NCBI GenBank assembly: GCA_934101115.1
Contig: CAKOPW010000007.1
Location: 16,169-80,168 of the forward strand
DNA: 64,000 nt
Direction of reading: 5' to 3'
From: an uncultured Bacilli bacterium
Lineage (GTDB): Bacteria > Bacillota_I > Bacilli_A > RF39 > UBA660
Positions 44,837 through 54,445 of the stretch are shown here, piece after piece; position 1 is the first letter of the stretch; every line of letters starts with the position of its first letter. Under the pieces are notes generated by a model, which saw only the letters and a program-made list of their open reading frames with translations, ran no database searches and was not told the DNA's origin. Both the position numbers and the translations under genes were made by a program.

Positions 44837-47636
44837 AGTTACTTATCAAAGTTATTCTTGCGTAGCCATTACCAGACTTAGCACAATTTTCAACTGGATT
44901 AGAGTTTACACATGTTGTTGAGATTGTTTTTGTATTTTCCTCGGATGATTCTTCACAGTTATAGCAGTACATTGTTTTTTCGGTTAGAAGTGAATTTCCG
45001 ATATAACCAGATCCACCTCCAGCACTTGTCCAATTTCTCGATCCAGTTCCACCATAGAAGCCTCCACCGCCTCCGGCTCCACCTTGACCGCCAGTTCCTC
45101 CAAGTCCAAAAGACCCATTATAAGAAACATTTGTTACAAGTGTTTGGTTTCCTCCAACTCCATAAGAATAATTTGGCCAACCAGTTCCGTTTCCTCCAGT
45201 AAATCCACCACCGGATCCTCCAGCATATTTGCTATATTTATAAGTTTCTGACCAAGCTAAACTTGCGCCACCGCCTCCGCCAGCTACAATTAATAAATTA
45301 TTTTTATTATTTTCTAAATCAGATAAAAGACCCGAAATAGTTGCTATATGAGTTGCTCCGCCACCAGCACCACTTCCATAGTCATCTTTGTTACTATCAT
45401 AAAAATTATTGCCATTACCACCGCCATTATAACCACCAATAGATGTAGTTTTTGGAGAATTTACATTGAAAAGCATTGTACCATTTTCACCTTTACCGCC
45501 AACAGCTATAAAAAGGTTGTCATTTTTATTTAAATGAATTGTTCCTGTTGAATATCCACCATATCCACCAATTGCAGAACTACTTGATGGGTATACTCCA
45601 TCTCCGCCTTGGGCTCCCCAAGTTTCAAGTTTATACGTCCCACTAAAAGGAGCTTTAAACTCTACTATTTCTTTTTTATAACTAAAATTCCACTTAGATT
45701 TTATCGAATTTAAAAGTGTTTTTGCAGGAATAGAGATTACAGGTCTTACTCCTCTATACGCATAACCATATCTATGAGCTGAAATTCTACTATCAGATCT
45801 AATTGCATAAATCTCTATATTGTTACTTGGAACTTCAGTCATAGTCCAATAAGATGTGGAATAAATCCATTCATACCCATCAGCTTGATCTTTAATCATA
45901 CCATCAGTTAAAGTGGTATTATATAATTTATCAATTTCTGCTTTTGTTATTAATCGTATTTGATCATCATTTAAGTTTAATCCAATTTTTTTCAAATTTT
46001 CTTTATATAAATTAACATACTTTTCTACAATACTTCCATGATATGAATTGTAGTTTTCACCTTTTTCTGTATCGCTCGAATAAAAAACTTCACCATTAAC
46101 TGGATACTCTATTTTATCTGTGTAAATTCCACCCAACATAGTTTTATTTTGAAAGCCATAGCCTTCAGTTTGTTCATCAATATTTTCAATATTAGTTGAT
46201 GAAAGCAAATTTCTACCTACCATTAAGTTATATTTTGAAAGCATTTTGACGTTTTCTCCATCATAATCATAAACATAAAAACATTCCTTGTTATAACAAA
46301 CCTCATCACCCACATTAAAGCCGGTTCCAGACATAATATTGAAATTTGTTTCAACTTTACTTTTTGATATTTTTTTCAATTTTAATTTACACGTCAACGA
46401 TTTTGCTGTAACATCACTGATTTCATCTTTTTTAAAAGAACCAGATTCAATATTTAAAGATTCAAGTTTTATATTTTCGATTGAGTAAGTTAAAGTGATA
46501 CGAGCATAACCATTTCCGGACTTAGCACAATTAACTGTTGGATTAGAGTTAACACACGTTGTATTAACTGTTCTAGTATCTGTCTCACTAGACTCGCTAC
46601 AATTATAGCAATACATTGCTTTACTAGATAAAAGACGTGATCCAATATATCCCGAACCTCCACCAGCACTTGTCCAAGTTCTCGAGCCAGTTCCTCCGTA
46701 ATAACCGGAACCTCCACCGGCTCCACCTGTTGCACCAGTTCCACCAAGTCCAAATAAACCATAATAAGCAACATCAGTTACGCGACTTTGACTTCCACCA
46801 ATACCATATGAATAATTTGGCCATCCTGTTCCGTTTCCTCCGTTATAACCGCCACCAGAACCACCTGCATATTTTTTATATCCATCATTTTGTGACCAAG
46901 ATAAGCTTGCACCACCGCCGCCACCAGCTGCAATTAGTACAGAATCACTACTGCCATTTTTTAAAAGATCATTATTATATGATATATGAGTTGCTCCTCC
47001 GCCGCCTCCAGTTCCATAAAAGTATTGACCATCATAAGCATTGCTTCCATCTCCGCCGCCATTATAACCACCAGCAGAAACAGAGTTTCCTACACTTCCA
47101 TTAGCAGGCATTACTCCACTGGTTCCTTTTCCACCAGCCACTACAAAAAGTCTAACATTTTTTGTTAAACTATAATTTCCAAATGCATAACCACCATATC
47201 CACCAATTGCAGAGCTAGAAGATGGGAATGTGCCATCTCCACCTTGCGCTCCCCATACTTCTAATTTATATCTCCCAGCTGCTGGCGTAAGAAAATTTTG
47301 AATACTTCCAGTATAATCAAAATCCCAAGATTTTCCTACATTTTCATCTTCTCTTTCGCATTCTAAATAAGCTTCTGTATCATACTCTGTTGAATCATTA
47401 GTTATTTCATAATCTATTATTGCATTTTCTAAACTTTTTATTGTAAATTCATCTTTTGTTTCATTTATTTCACTTACTTCTGTTCCATTCACTTTTAAAT
47501 TAGAAAGATATATTTTGAAGTCACTTAAATTCTCAGCTAGCAATGCATTTCCATATATATTTACTGTTGCGTTATATGCTGCATAACCAATTACCATAAA
47601 TAGAATTGCTATTAAAAGTATTGTCGTCTTCTTCAC
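44835..47636 (-). CDS. Surface protein with two glycine-rich domains around a middle domain
   Basis: 933 residues, the largest of the trio. After the shared signal-anchor and anchor domain comes Gly-rich domain 1 (about 105-385). LTCKLKLKKISKSK follows, then a middle domain (about 425-645) with GDEVCYNKECFYVYDYDGENVKML and STSYWTMTEVPSNN...RGVRPVISI, resembling DUF6273-type domains. Gly-rich domain 2 (about 655-933) closes the protein. The two Gly-rich domains are very alike (both contain ASLAWS/ASLSWS, YAGGSGGG, GNGTGWPNYSYG), indicating internal duplication. The start is GTG. It is exported and probably adhesive, by inference. Confidence 0.83.
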   Translation of the reverse strand: MKKTTILLIAILFMVIGYAAYNATVNIYGNALLAENLSDFKIYLSNLKVNGTEVSEINETKDEFTIKSLENAIIDYEITNDSTEYDTEAYLECEREDENVGKSWDFDYTGSIQNFLTPAAGRYKLEVWGAQGGDGTFPSSSSAIGGYGGYAFGNYSLTKNVRLFVVAGGKGTSGVMPANGSVGNSVSAGGYNGGGDGSNAYDGQYFYGTGGGGGATHISYNNDLLKNGSSDSVLIAAGGGGGASLSWSQNDGYKKYAGGSGGGYNGGNGTGWPNYSYGIGGSQSRVTDVAYYGLFGLGGTGATGGAGGGSGYYGGTGSRTWTSAGGGSGYIGSRLLSSKAMYCYNCSESSETDTRTVNTTCVNSNPTVNCAKSGNGYARITLTYSIENIKLESLNIESGSFKKDEISDVTAKSLTCKLKLKKISKSKVETNFNIMSGTGFNVGDEVCYNKECFYVYDYDGENVKMLSKYNLMVGRNLLSSTNIENIDEQTEGYGFQNKTMLGGIYTDKIEYPVNGEVFYSSDTEKGENYNSYHGSIVEKYVNLYKENLKKIGLNLNDDQIRLITKAEIDKLYNTTLTDGMIKDQADGYEWIYSTSYWTMTEVPSNNIEIYAIRSDSRISAHRYGYAYRGVRPVISIPAKTLLNSIKSKWNFSYKKEIVEFKAPFSGTYKLETWGAQGGDGVYPSSSSAIGGYGGYSTGTIHLNKNDNLFIAVGGKGENGTMLFNVNSPKTTSIGGYNGGGNGNNFYDSNKDDYGSGAGGGATHIATISGLLSDLENNKNNLLIVAGGGGGASLAWSETYKYSKYAGGSGGGFTGGNGTGWPNYSYGVGGNQTLVTNVSYNGSFGLGGTGGQGGAGGGGGFYGGTGSRNWTSAGGGSGYIGNSLLTEKTMYCYNCEESSEENTKTISTTCVNSNPVENCAKSGNGYARITLISN

Positions 47637-47665
47637 TTTTACATCTTCCTTATCTTTCTATTTTT

Positions 47666-47693
47666 ATTTTATAATACCCCCCCCGATTTGCAA
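47666..47693 (-). promoter_or_regulatory. Poly-G spacer promoter of glycine-rich gene 3
   Basis: TTGCAA (47693-47688), a 16-bp spacer with eight Gs (47684-47677), and TAAAAT (47671-47666). The remaining ~280 bp up to the regulator gene at 47977 is AT-rich. I see only a TATAAT near 47876-47881 on the plus strand that might serve the regulator, without a good -35. Confidence 0.65.
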
Positions 47694-47976
47694 TATCTTT
47701 TAGAAAATTTAATCATAAAATTTAAAAAGATATCCAAATATAATATTATAAAAATTTTTGTTCATATAGACTAACTATAATTTAAATTTTGCAACATTTG
47801 CATTAAATATCACTTTATTTAGAAATAATAATGACAAATATAAAAATACATTTTATTATAGTGCTGTGTGCATACTATAATAATTATAGCTTAATATTCA
47901 TTTTTATACAACATATGTGTTCAATTTTGAACTTTTATTTTATTTAATTTGCTAATTATATTATAGGTGAATTATT

Positions 47977-48231
47977 ATGTATTATACAGACAGGATGAAA
48001 TGGTTAAGAGATATGAAAAATATTACTCAAAAAGAGATTGCTGCTTATTTAGGAATAAAACAACAACAATACGCTAGATATGAAAAAGGCATAAATGTTA
48101 TGCCAGTTACATATTTGATAAAATTATGTCAATTTTATAATATTTCTGCAGACTATATACTAGGCTTAACTAGTAGAATAGAAACCATAAAAACTGAAAA
48201 TGAAAAAGAAAAGGAATTAGTCATAAGCTAA
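47977..48231 (+). CDS. XRE-family helix-turn-helix regulator
   Basis: 84 residues. The helix-turn-helix is KNITQKEIAAYLGIKQQQYARYE, followed by LIKLCQFYNISADYILGLT, the typical Cro/C1 fold. The ribosome site is AGGTGA. It is transcribed divergently from glycine-rich gene 3, so it could regulate that gene or itself; this rests on position only. It shares a bidirectional terminator with polC. Confidence 0.9.
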   Translation: MYYTDRMKWLRDMKNITQKEIAAYLGIKQQQYARYEKGINVMPVTYLIKLCQFYNISADYILGLTSRIETIKTENEKEKELVIS

Positions 48232-48242
48232 TTCCTTTTTTT
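48210..48242. terminator. Bidirectional terminator between the XRE gene and polC
   Basis: AAGGAATTAG and CTAATTCCTT form a stem with a TCATAAG loop, flanked by an A run and a T run. It overlaps the regulator's stop and serves both convergent genes. Confidence 0.85.
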
Positions 48243-51200
48243 AAAATAATGATAATTGGTTAGATTCACTTAAACCATCTAAACAACCTAAAGCTTTAAG
48301 TTTTTCTATTGATGAACCATTTACTTTTCCACGTTTTTGTAAATCTTCTTGAGAAATAAATGGAGCTTCTTTTCTTGCTTTTATTATTTCTTTAGCAACG
48401 TTTTCTCCAAGTCCATCTAATGCACAGAAAGGAATAATTAAACCTTTTCCATCTTCTGTAATTACAAACTTTTTAGCATCACTTTTTTCAATGTCAATAT
48501 TTTTAAAATATATACCTCTTGCTGCTGCCTCAAGACATATGCATAAAGTATCACGCGTATCAGTTTCTTTGTTACTTGCTAAATTTCCTTTTGCATCGAT
48601 TTCATCAATTTTTTCACGTATGGCATTTTCTCCTCTAATCATCGAAGGTATATCAAATGCATCTCTTCTTATAGAAAGGTATGCACAATAATACCAAATT
48701 GGATGATGAACTTTAAACCAGGCAATTCTAAAAGCACTTGTAACATATGCAGTAGCATGTGCTTTTGGGAACATGTATTGTATTTTTCTACATGATTCAA
48801 TATACCATTCTGGAATATTATATTCTCTTAAGAAAGCTGCATGTTCTGCCCAAGTTGCAGGATCTTTACTAGGTTTTCCTTTACGAACAAATTCCATTAT
48901 TTTGAAGGCTTGTCCAGCTGGAACTCCCCATTGAATTAAGTTAACCATGATATCATCACGACATCCAATAACATTTTTAAATGGAACTTGAATATTGCCA
49001 TTTTCATCAGGTGTACACAAGTCTCTTGCATTACCTAACCATACATCAGTACCATGTGAAAGACCAGATATTTTAATAAGTTCAGCAAACGTCGTTGGTT
49101 TTGTTTCTTCTAGCATTCCAAGTAGGAAAGATGTTCCAAATTCAGGCACTCCAAGAGTTCCTGTTGGGCAATATTTAACTCCATCTTTACTTGTTAAACC
49201 TCTAAGGCGAGTTTTTTCAACTCCTAAAACTTCTGGGCCTGTAAATATTTTCATAGTATCGCGGTCACCTAAATCGATTTTAGTAACATCTATACCCGAA
49301 AGATCTTGTAACATTTTTAATACGGTTGGATCATCGTGTCCAAGTATATCAAGTTTTAAAAGGTCAGCATCAATTGCATGGTAATCAAAGTGTGTAGTTC
49401 TCCAAGCAACTGTTGGATCATCTGCTGGATATTGAAATGGCGTAAAATCCCAAATGTCTTTATATCCTGGAACAACTACTATTCCACCTGGATGTTGTCC
49501 AGTTGTTCTTTTAACTCCTGTACATCCAACTGCCATTCTCTCAACCTCTGGTATACGAATAAACGATTTAACCAAACCTTTTTTTCTAAGTTCATCTTTG
49601 CTTGTTACTGAAAGGCCAAAACATGCACATTCAATAGTTAACTCATTATACATTACATCTTCATAATACCCTTGAACATAACCAAACGCTGTCTTATCAG
49701 CAACGGTACCAATAGTTCCGGCACGATAAACATTATCCGTACCAAACAAAACTTTTGTATATTCATGCGCACTTGCTTGATTATCTCCTGAGAAGTTAAG
49801 GTCTATATCTGGAACTTTTTCTCCAGCAAATCCTAAGAATGTTGCAAATGGCATGTCATTTCCTTGGTGAATCATTTTAGTTCCACATTTTGGACAATTA
49901 GTTTCTGGCAAATCGAATCCACTTGGATAATTTTCAGAGTAAGGATGACCATCTTTATCATTGAATTCACTATATTGGCAATTTGGACAATAATAATGTG
50001 CTGGAAGACCATTACATTCTGTAATACCCATCATACTTGCAACAAATGAAGAACCAACTGAACCACGTGATCCAACTAAATATCCATCATCGTTTGAGTG
50101 TTTAACAAGTTTTTGAGCTATCAAGTAAATAACGTCAAATCCTCCACCAATAATTCCTGTTAGCTGAGCTTTCGCTTCTTCTATAGCTTCTTCATCAGTT
50201 AATTCTTTATCACTAAGTCTTTTAACTTGTTCTTTTTTTAAATTAACTACTCCATCATATCCACTCATTATTACATCATGAAGCGTTGGAGTAAATATCG
50301 CTTTTTTCTCTTCTTCACTCATTTCTGGATGTTCAATATCAATTTTTTCTTGAACTAATACATTAATTTTATCTCCATAGAATTCTTGAGCAATACGTTC
50401 CTCAATATTAGCAGGAAGTGGATCTCCATACATACTATGAGCTTTATCAAATACAAGATCACGACACGTTTCTTGAGAATGTTCAATAATTGGAGAATAT
50501 GGTTTATCAGGATAAACTACTACTTCAATCTCCTCCAACATATCAATTATTTTATTTGGATTCTCAATAACTATTTCATGAATTAAATCTCGATCGTTTA
50601 ACCATGCGAATTCATCTAACATCTCTCTTGTAGTTCTAAAGAATTGATTAGGAATATGTCCCATTTTAGGGATTTCACTTTTAGTATATTTGCATAGAAG
50701 TGAATAAGTTCCATTAACATAATTAACGCTTACTAAACCAGCTATTTGTAATTTTCTTAAAGAAGAATCTATCATATACTTCTTTTCTTCAAAACTTGTT
50801 TTAGCTACAGCTTCATCTTGATTGTTTTTATCAATTGCATAAACTAAAGCCAAATTATTGGACGTGATCTCCACATTTCTTACATTAGTTAACGCATAAA
50901 TATATTTTAAAACTTTTATATCTACACTTGTTAAATCATGTCCTTTATCATGAACTTGTTTTATAGCATGTTCAATGTTTTCTTTATTAACATTAACTTT
51001 GTAATCACCCTTTAAATATCTAGCTAATGGATGTCTTCCTTTTCCAGGAACATTTTGATTAACAATTATTTCTCTACTGATTAAATCTTGTGGATCAATA
51101 TTATGTACATCTGATGTTGCAACAATCATTTTTCCAAGACTTTTGGCACATTTAATAATTTTTCTTATTGCAAGTTTTAAATCATCCATATTAGATATAT

Positions 51201-53985
51201 CATGATTTTTAAGCAAATGTTTATAGTTATCAATTGGTTGAATTTCAATATAATCATAGAACTTCATAGCCTCAATCAAATCTTCTTCACATCTTGTCAA
51301 AGCGAGATTAAAGATCTCACCATTTAAACAAGCAGAACCAATTAGTATTCCTTCACGATACTCATTTATTAGCTTTCTTGGTATTTTAGCATTTCTTTCA
51401 ATAAAGTTTGTATTAGCAAAACTGATAAGTTTAAACATATTTTTTAAACCAACTTTATTTTTAGCAATGAAAGTTACATGTTTTGTAAAATCATAGATAT
51501 TAGCAAGATTTTCTGTAAATGTTTTACCTGGAATATTTTCATACATTTGTAAGAAATCATCTTTACACCAAGGGAATTTCCATACATAATCCTTATTATC
51601 ATATTTCAAGAAAGGATAATCTTTATCTTCATAAGTTTTATCTTCTTCTACTGGAATTACATAGTTTTTATATGAACATAATTCAGCAATATTGCCAAGT
51701 TTCTTATGGTCATTTCTAAAAGCAACATCCTCTAGTTTATAAAGATCATTTAATTCAGATATTTTAGTTAAACCTTCAATTTGTTTTAACATCTTATTGA
51801 ATATATATCCAGTATTTTCTGAGTCGACATCAGCACCATGGTGTTGTCCAACATAAATAGTTACTGGTATTTCTTTTTCACCAAATGTACTTGAATAATT
51901 TATGACACAAGCATTTTCTGCTGGATGAAGTGTAAAATCACGTTTTATTACGCTTCCATCTTTAAATTTAACCTCAATTTCACATTTTTCCGTTTTACTC
52001 TTCTTATAAATTGTTGGAAGATAATAAGTATTTCTAACCTTAGTTACTTTACTTTCAGTTGTAATATCATTATCTAAATATTCTTCACTTTGAACTTTCA
52101 AAATAGATTCAGAGTCAACTAAAACATCTTCAATCTTTTCTCCGTCTTCATCATCAAATTTGAAACTTCCAGTAGGAAGTGATGAATCACTTTGCTCTTC
52201 ATCTTCTGCCTCACCAGTATCAATACCATAAAATTTACCTAAAGCTTTCAAACTATGTTTCTTAAGTTCACGGTTAATAACTCTTGATAACATTAAGGTA
52301 TCAATAATTGGATTTTCCAATTTTCCTAAATTATATTTATAATATGCCATATCTAACATATTCTTATCGAATCTAGCATTGTGCGCTACTAAAGGTAAAG
52401 AACCAATCCATTCCTTAAAACGCTTTATAACATTTTCTTCATTATCAGCATCTTTAACGTCATCATCACTTATATTAGTAACTCTTGTAATTGATTCATC
52501 TATATGTCGTCCTGGATTAATAAGTTCATCGAATCTATCAACAACTTCACCATTTTTAAGTTTTACTGCACCAATTTCAATCATAGAATCACTTAAACCA
52601 GGGTTAAAACCTGTTGTTTCTGTATCGAATATAACAAATGTATTATCTTCAATTAGTTCATCATTTGGATTGAAAACAACGTTAAGTTTGCTTTCAGTCA
52701 TCTCAAGTTCAACACCATATCCAGCTTTAAATGGAACAAAATTTTTCTTTTCTTCTTTTAAACTTTCAATATACTTTTCTAACTCTTCTATTCCTTCTTG
52801 ATTTCCTGAACTTTTAATATTTTCAAGAGTTTCTTCATTTTCTTTAATCTTAGCATCAAGATCTTTTTTTCTTCCCTTATTAAATTTTGTAACTGTATCA
52901 AATACATGTGGAAATGATTGACAGCAATCATGATCAGTTATAGCAATACCTTTATGACCATATTCCATTGCGCGCTTCACTAAAGCAACTTCATCACAAA
53001 CACCATCCATTTGGCTCATCATTGTATGTGCATGAAGTTCACATCTTTTTTCAATTTCTTCATCTTTTCGCTTAATAGTAGGATCATCAATTTCTTCATA
53101 ACTTCTAAATTGGAAAACCAAATCATGTGCAAAAGAATCATCTCTAACTTGACCAATAAAATGATACCATTTACCAGATTTTAATTCTTTTCCATATTTA
53201 TTAAATTCTTCTTCATCACTTGCAAAAGTTTTAGCTAATATGCTCGAAGTATTGTCACTTATTTTCAAAGTTACTAAATATAATGGATTACCATCTTTTT
53301 TCTTTAAAACACTGAAGTCTGCAGAAAAAATATAAGCTTCCAAATTTACCGCATTTTCCTCTTTTTCAATCGAAGCAATAGAAACAATGCCTTCTCTTTG
53401 ATATTCAACTTTTTTCTTAGGTGTCCATTTTGGTTTATCTTCAACAACCACTTTTGTTGGAATAACAACATTTTCCTTAGCAGCTTCTATTTTTTCTTTT
53501 ATATTCTTTTTCTCTTCTTCATTTATTTTAAATGAAGCATCTATTCCATGTATACCAAGAGTATCCATACGATTTAAAATTTTCTTCACTTCTTTTTTTA
53601 AAGTTGCCTCTTCACTTTTGCTTGTAACTTCTATTAAAATAATATCATCATCAATATCAATAGAATCTTTATTTATTCCACTCAAACTTGGATAGTTATT
53701 TATTACCTCATCTAAAAAATATAAGAAATACTCAAGAATTAATTGACTTGGTAATACCTCATAATTCATCTCGATAATAATAGATTTAACGTCATTTATT
53801 CCATCTTTACACAAAGTAATCAAGTTCATCATTGATTTTACAGGAATAAGTTCTTTTGCATTAATTCTAATAATCCAAGTTGTTCCATTATCCCTTATTG
53901 CCATTTCTTTAAACTTAGCATTTTCAAATGCAAGTACATCATTATAATTGATTAATTTAAAAAAGTTTATTAGTTTTTCATCCAT
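48241..53985 (-). CDS. polC: DNA polymerase III alpha subunit, PolC type, unusually long
   Basis: Replicative polymerase with built-in proofreading. 1914 residues against about 1440 in Bacillus. Order: N-terminal domain, OB fold (about 200-300), PHP (CELHAHTMMSQMDGVC at 315, AITDHD at 348), exonuclease (FVIFDTETTGFN at 450, VAHNARFDKNML), exonuclease motif III (HHGADVDSENTGY, about 715), zinc-type CPNCQ...CPKC, and polymerase core (SRGSVGSSFVASMMGIT, PDIDLNFSGD). The C-terminus SNQLSLF is a clamp-binding motif. Extra segments lie at about 367-418 (coiled coil), 591-714 (inside the exonuclease) and 1008-1105 (winged-helix-like). AGGA precedes the ATG. Confidence 0.96.
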   Translation of the reverse strand: MDEKLINFFKLINYNDVLAFENAKFKEMAIRDNGTTWIIRINAKELIPVKSMMNLITLCKDGINDVKSIIIEMNYEVLPSQLILEYFLYFLDEVINNYPSLSGINKDSIDIDDDIILIEVTSKSEEATLKKEVKKILNRMDTLGIHGIDASFKINEEEKKNIKEKIEAAKENVVIPTKVVVEDKPKWTPKKKVEYQREGIVSIASIEKEENAVNLEAYIFSADFSVLKKKDGNPLYLVTLKISDNTSSILAKTFASDEEEFNKYGKELKSGKWYHFIGQVRDDSFAHDLVFQFRSYEEIDDPTIKRKDEEIEKRCELHAHTMMSQMDGVCDEVALVKRAMEYGHKGIAITDHDCCQSFPHVFDTVTKFNKGRKKDLDAKIKENEETLENIKSSGNQEGIEELEKYIESLKEEKKNFVPFKAGYGVELEMTESKLNVVFNPNDELIEDNTFVIFDTETTGFNPGLSDSMIEIGAVKLKNGEVVDRFDELINPGRHIDESITRVTNISDDDVKDADNEENVIKRFKEWIGSLPLVAHNARFDKNMLDMAYYKYNLGKLENPIIDTLMLSRVINRELKKHSLKALGKFYGIDTGEAEDEEQSDSSLPTGSFKFDDEDGEKIEDVLVDSESILKVQSEEYLDNDITTESKVTKVRNTYYLPTIYKKSKTEKCEIEVKFKDGSVIKRDFTLHPAENACVINYSSTFGEKEIPVTIYVGQHHGADVDSENTGYIFNKMLKQIEGLTKISELNDLYKLEDVAFRNDHKKLGNIAELCSYKNYVIPVEEDKTYEDKDYPFLKYDNKDYVWKFPWCKDDFLQMYENIPGKTFTENLANIYDFTKHVTFIAKNKVGLKNMFKLISFANTNFIERNAKIPRKLINEYREGILIGSACLNGEIFNLALTRCEEDLIEAMKFYDYIEIQPIDNYKHLLKNHDISNMDDLKLAIRKIIKCAKSLGKMIVATSDVHNIDPQDLISREIIVNQNVPGKGRHPLARYLKGDYKVNVNKENIEHAIKQVHDKGHDLTSVDIKVLKYIYALTNVRNVEITSNNLALVYAIDKNNQDEAVAKTSFEEKKYMIDSSLRKLQIAGLVSVNYVNGTYSLLCKYTKSEIPKMGHIPNQFFRTTREMLDEFAWLNDRDLIHEIVIENPNKIIDMLEEIEVVVYPDKPYSPIIEHSQETCRDLVFDKAHSMYGDPLPANIEERIAQEFYGDKINVLVQEKIDIEHPEMSEEEKKAIFTPTLHDVIMSGYDGVVNLKKEQVKRLSDKELTDEEAIEEAKAQLTGIIGGGFDVIYLIAQKLVKHSNDDGYLVGSRGSVGSSFVASMMGITECNGLPAHYYCPNCQYSEFNDKDGHPYSENYPSGFDLPETNCPKCGTKMIHQGNDMPFATFLGFAGEKVPDIDLNFSGDNQASAHEYTKVLFGTDNVYRAGTIGTVADKTAFGYVQGYYEDVMYNELTIECACFGLSVTSKDELRKKGLVKSFIRIPEVERMAVGCTGVKRTTGQHPGGIVVVPGYKDIWDFTPFQYPADDPTVAWRTTHFDYHAIDADLLKLDILGHDDPTVLKMLQDLSGIDVTKIDLGDRDTMKIFTGPEVLGVEKTRLRGLTSKDGVKYCPTGTLGVPEFGTSFLLGMLEETKPTTFAELIKISGLSHGTDVWLGNARDLCTPDENGNIQVPFKNVIGCRDDIMVNLIQWGVPAGQAFKIMEFVRKGKPSKDPATWAEHAAFLREYNIPEWYIESCRKIQYMFPKAHATAYVTSAFRIAWFKVHHPIWYYCAYLSIRRDAFDIPSMIRGENAIREKIDEIDAKGNLASNKETDTRDTLCICLEAAARGIYFKNIDIEKSDAKKFVITEDGKGLIIPFCALDGLGENVAKEIIKARKEAPFISQEDLQKRGKVNGSSIEKLKALGCLDGLSESNQLSLF

Positions 53986-54094
53986 GAAGCCACATCCTAC
54001 CTATATGAATTATTATACAATAAATATCATTAAAACTAAACCGATTTATCAACTTTTTTAATAGTATTTTTATGTAAAGAAAAAACTTAACACA

Positions 54095-54120
54095 AAAAAA
54101 GGAACCTGCTATAAAGTTCC
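54095..54120 (-). terminator. Terminator between the toxin-antitoxin region and polC
   Basis: On the minus strand GGAAC-TTTATAGCAG-GTTCC followed by seven Ts. It stops minus-strand transcripts, including antisense RNAs, before polC. Confidence 0.8.
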
Positions 54121-54122
54121 TT

Positions 54123-54167
54123 AAACGCATCGCTATCAAATTATTGGTACTAGCAATAAAAAAATAG
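54123..54167 (+). pseudogene. 3' remnant of a third type I toxin gene
   Basis: The open stretch reads KRIAIKLLVLAIKK then TAG. It matches the end of toxin 2, which has LIAI...LLVLAIKK before its TGA. The promoter, leader and N-terminal codons are gone, replaced by the terminator at 54095-54120. Everything downstream (antisense terminator, mRNA terminator, antisense promoter) is still recognisable. Confidence 0.7.
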
Positions 54168-54262
54168 ACAATCTAACGTAGAGTGTCCCCCCGATCTCAG
54201 GGTGACATTCAACATGAAAAAAACCGAATGTTCCCTGTTTATTTTATGCAACATTGATAGCT
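54150..54262 (-). ncRNA. Putative orphan antitoxin RNA (remnant module)
   Basis: A promoter TTGTTT (54297-54292)-17 bp-TATTAT (54274-54269) points into this region. The terminator GACACTCTA-CGT-TAGATTGTC (54168-54188) runs into a T run that is the antisense of the AAAAAAA codons of the toxin remnant. The layout equals those of modules 1 and 2, but no intact toxin gene is opposite. It may neutralise the sister toxins or be decaying. Confidence 0.55.
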
Positions 54263-54348
54263 AAATTAATAATACTACAGATATCGCTTTAAAACAAGAA
54301 AAAAGAAATATTACAGACTTTCAAAATCGAACATTTGTATTTTTTATC

Positions 54349-54377
54349 TTGATTTTATTTCACTATGCTGCTACAAT
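54349..54377 (+). promoter_or_regulatory. Promoter of toxin 1 mRNA
   Basis: TTGATT (54349-54354), 17 bp, TACAAT (54372-54377). It has the same -35, -10 and spacing as module 2 although the spacer sequences differ. Confidence 0.75.
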
Positions 54378-54397
54378 TAGGTTTAGGAACATCAGTT

Positions 54398-54433
54398 GTT
54401 GAGTGTCTACCTCTAATCTTTATAGAGAGGAGG
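54398..54433 (+). promoter_or_regulatory. Toxin 1 leader: fold-back element and ribosome-site hairpin
   Basis: GTTGAGTGTCTACCT (54398-54412) is complementary over 15 nt, with one G-U pair, to AGGTAGACATTCAAC (54587-54601) at the mRNA 3' end. CCTCT (54411-54415) pairs with AGAGG (54426-54430), which overlaps the ribosome site GAGGAGG (54427-54433). Translation should therefore be blocked in the full-length folded RNA. Confidence 0.65.
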
Positions 54434-54445
54434 TTCTTGATATAT

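Noticed and set aside
46637..47104. A His/Leu-rich plus-strand ORF of 155 codons opposite glycine-rich gene 3
   Set aside because: It is the antisense shadow of Gly-rich codons (GGN gives NCC, CCN and CAN reads). No ribosome site, and composition explained by the opposite strand.
40900..47600. Repeated GC-richer patches in the glycine-rich genes considered as CRISPR or satellite repeats
   Set aside because: They are Gly codon runs within open frames with no fixed repeat-spacer period.
40900..47600. Glycine-rich genes considered as further retroelement targets
   Set aside because: Their 3' ends lack the sharp GC block and NNY-rich codon pattern seen at 63.3 kb.
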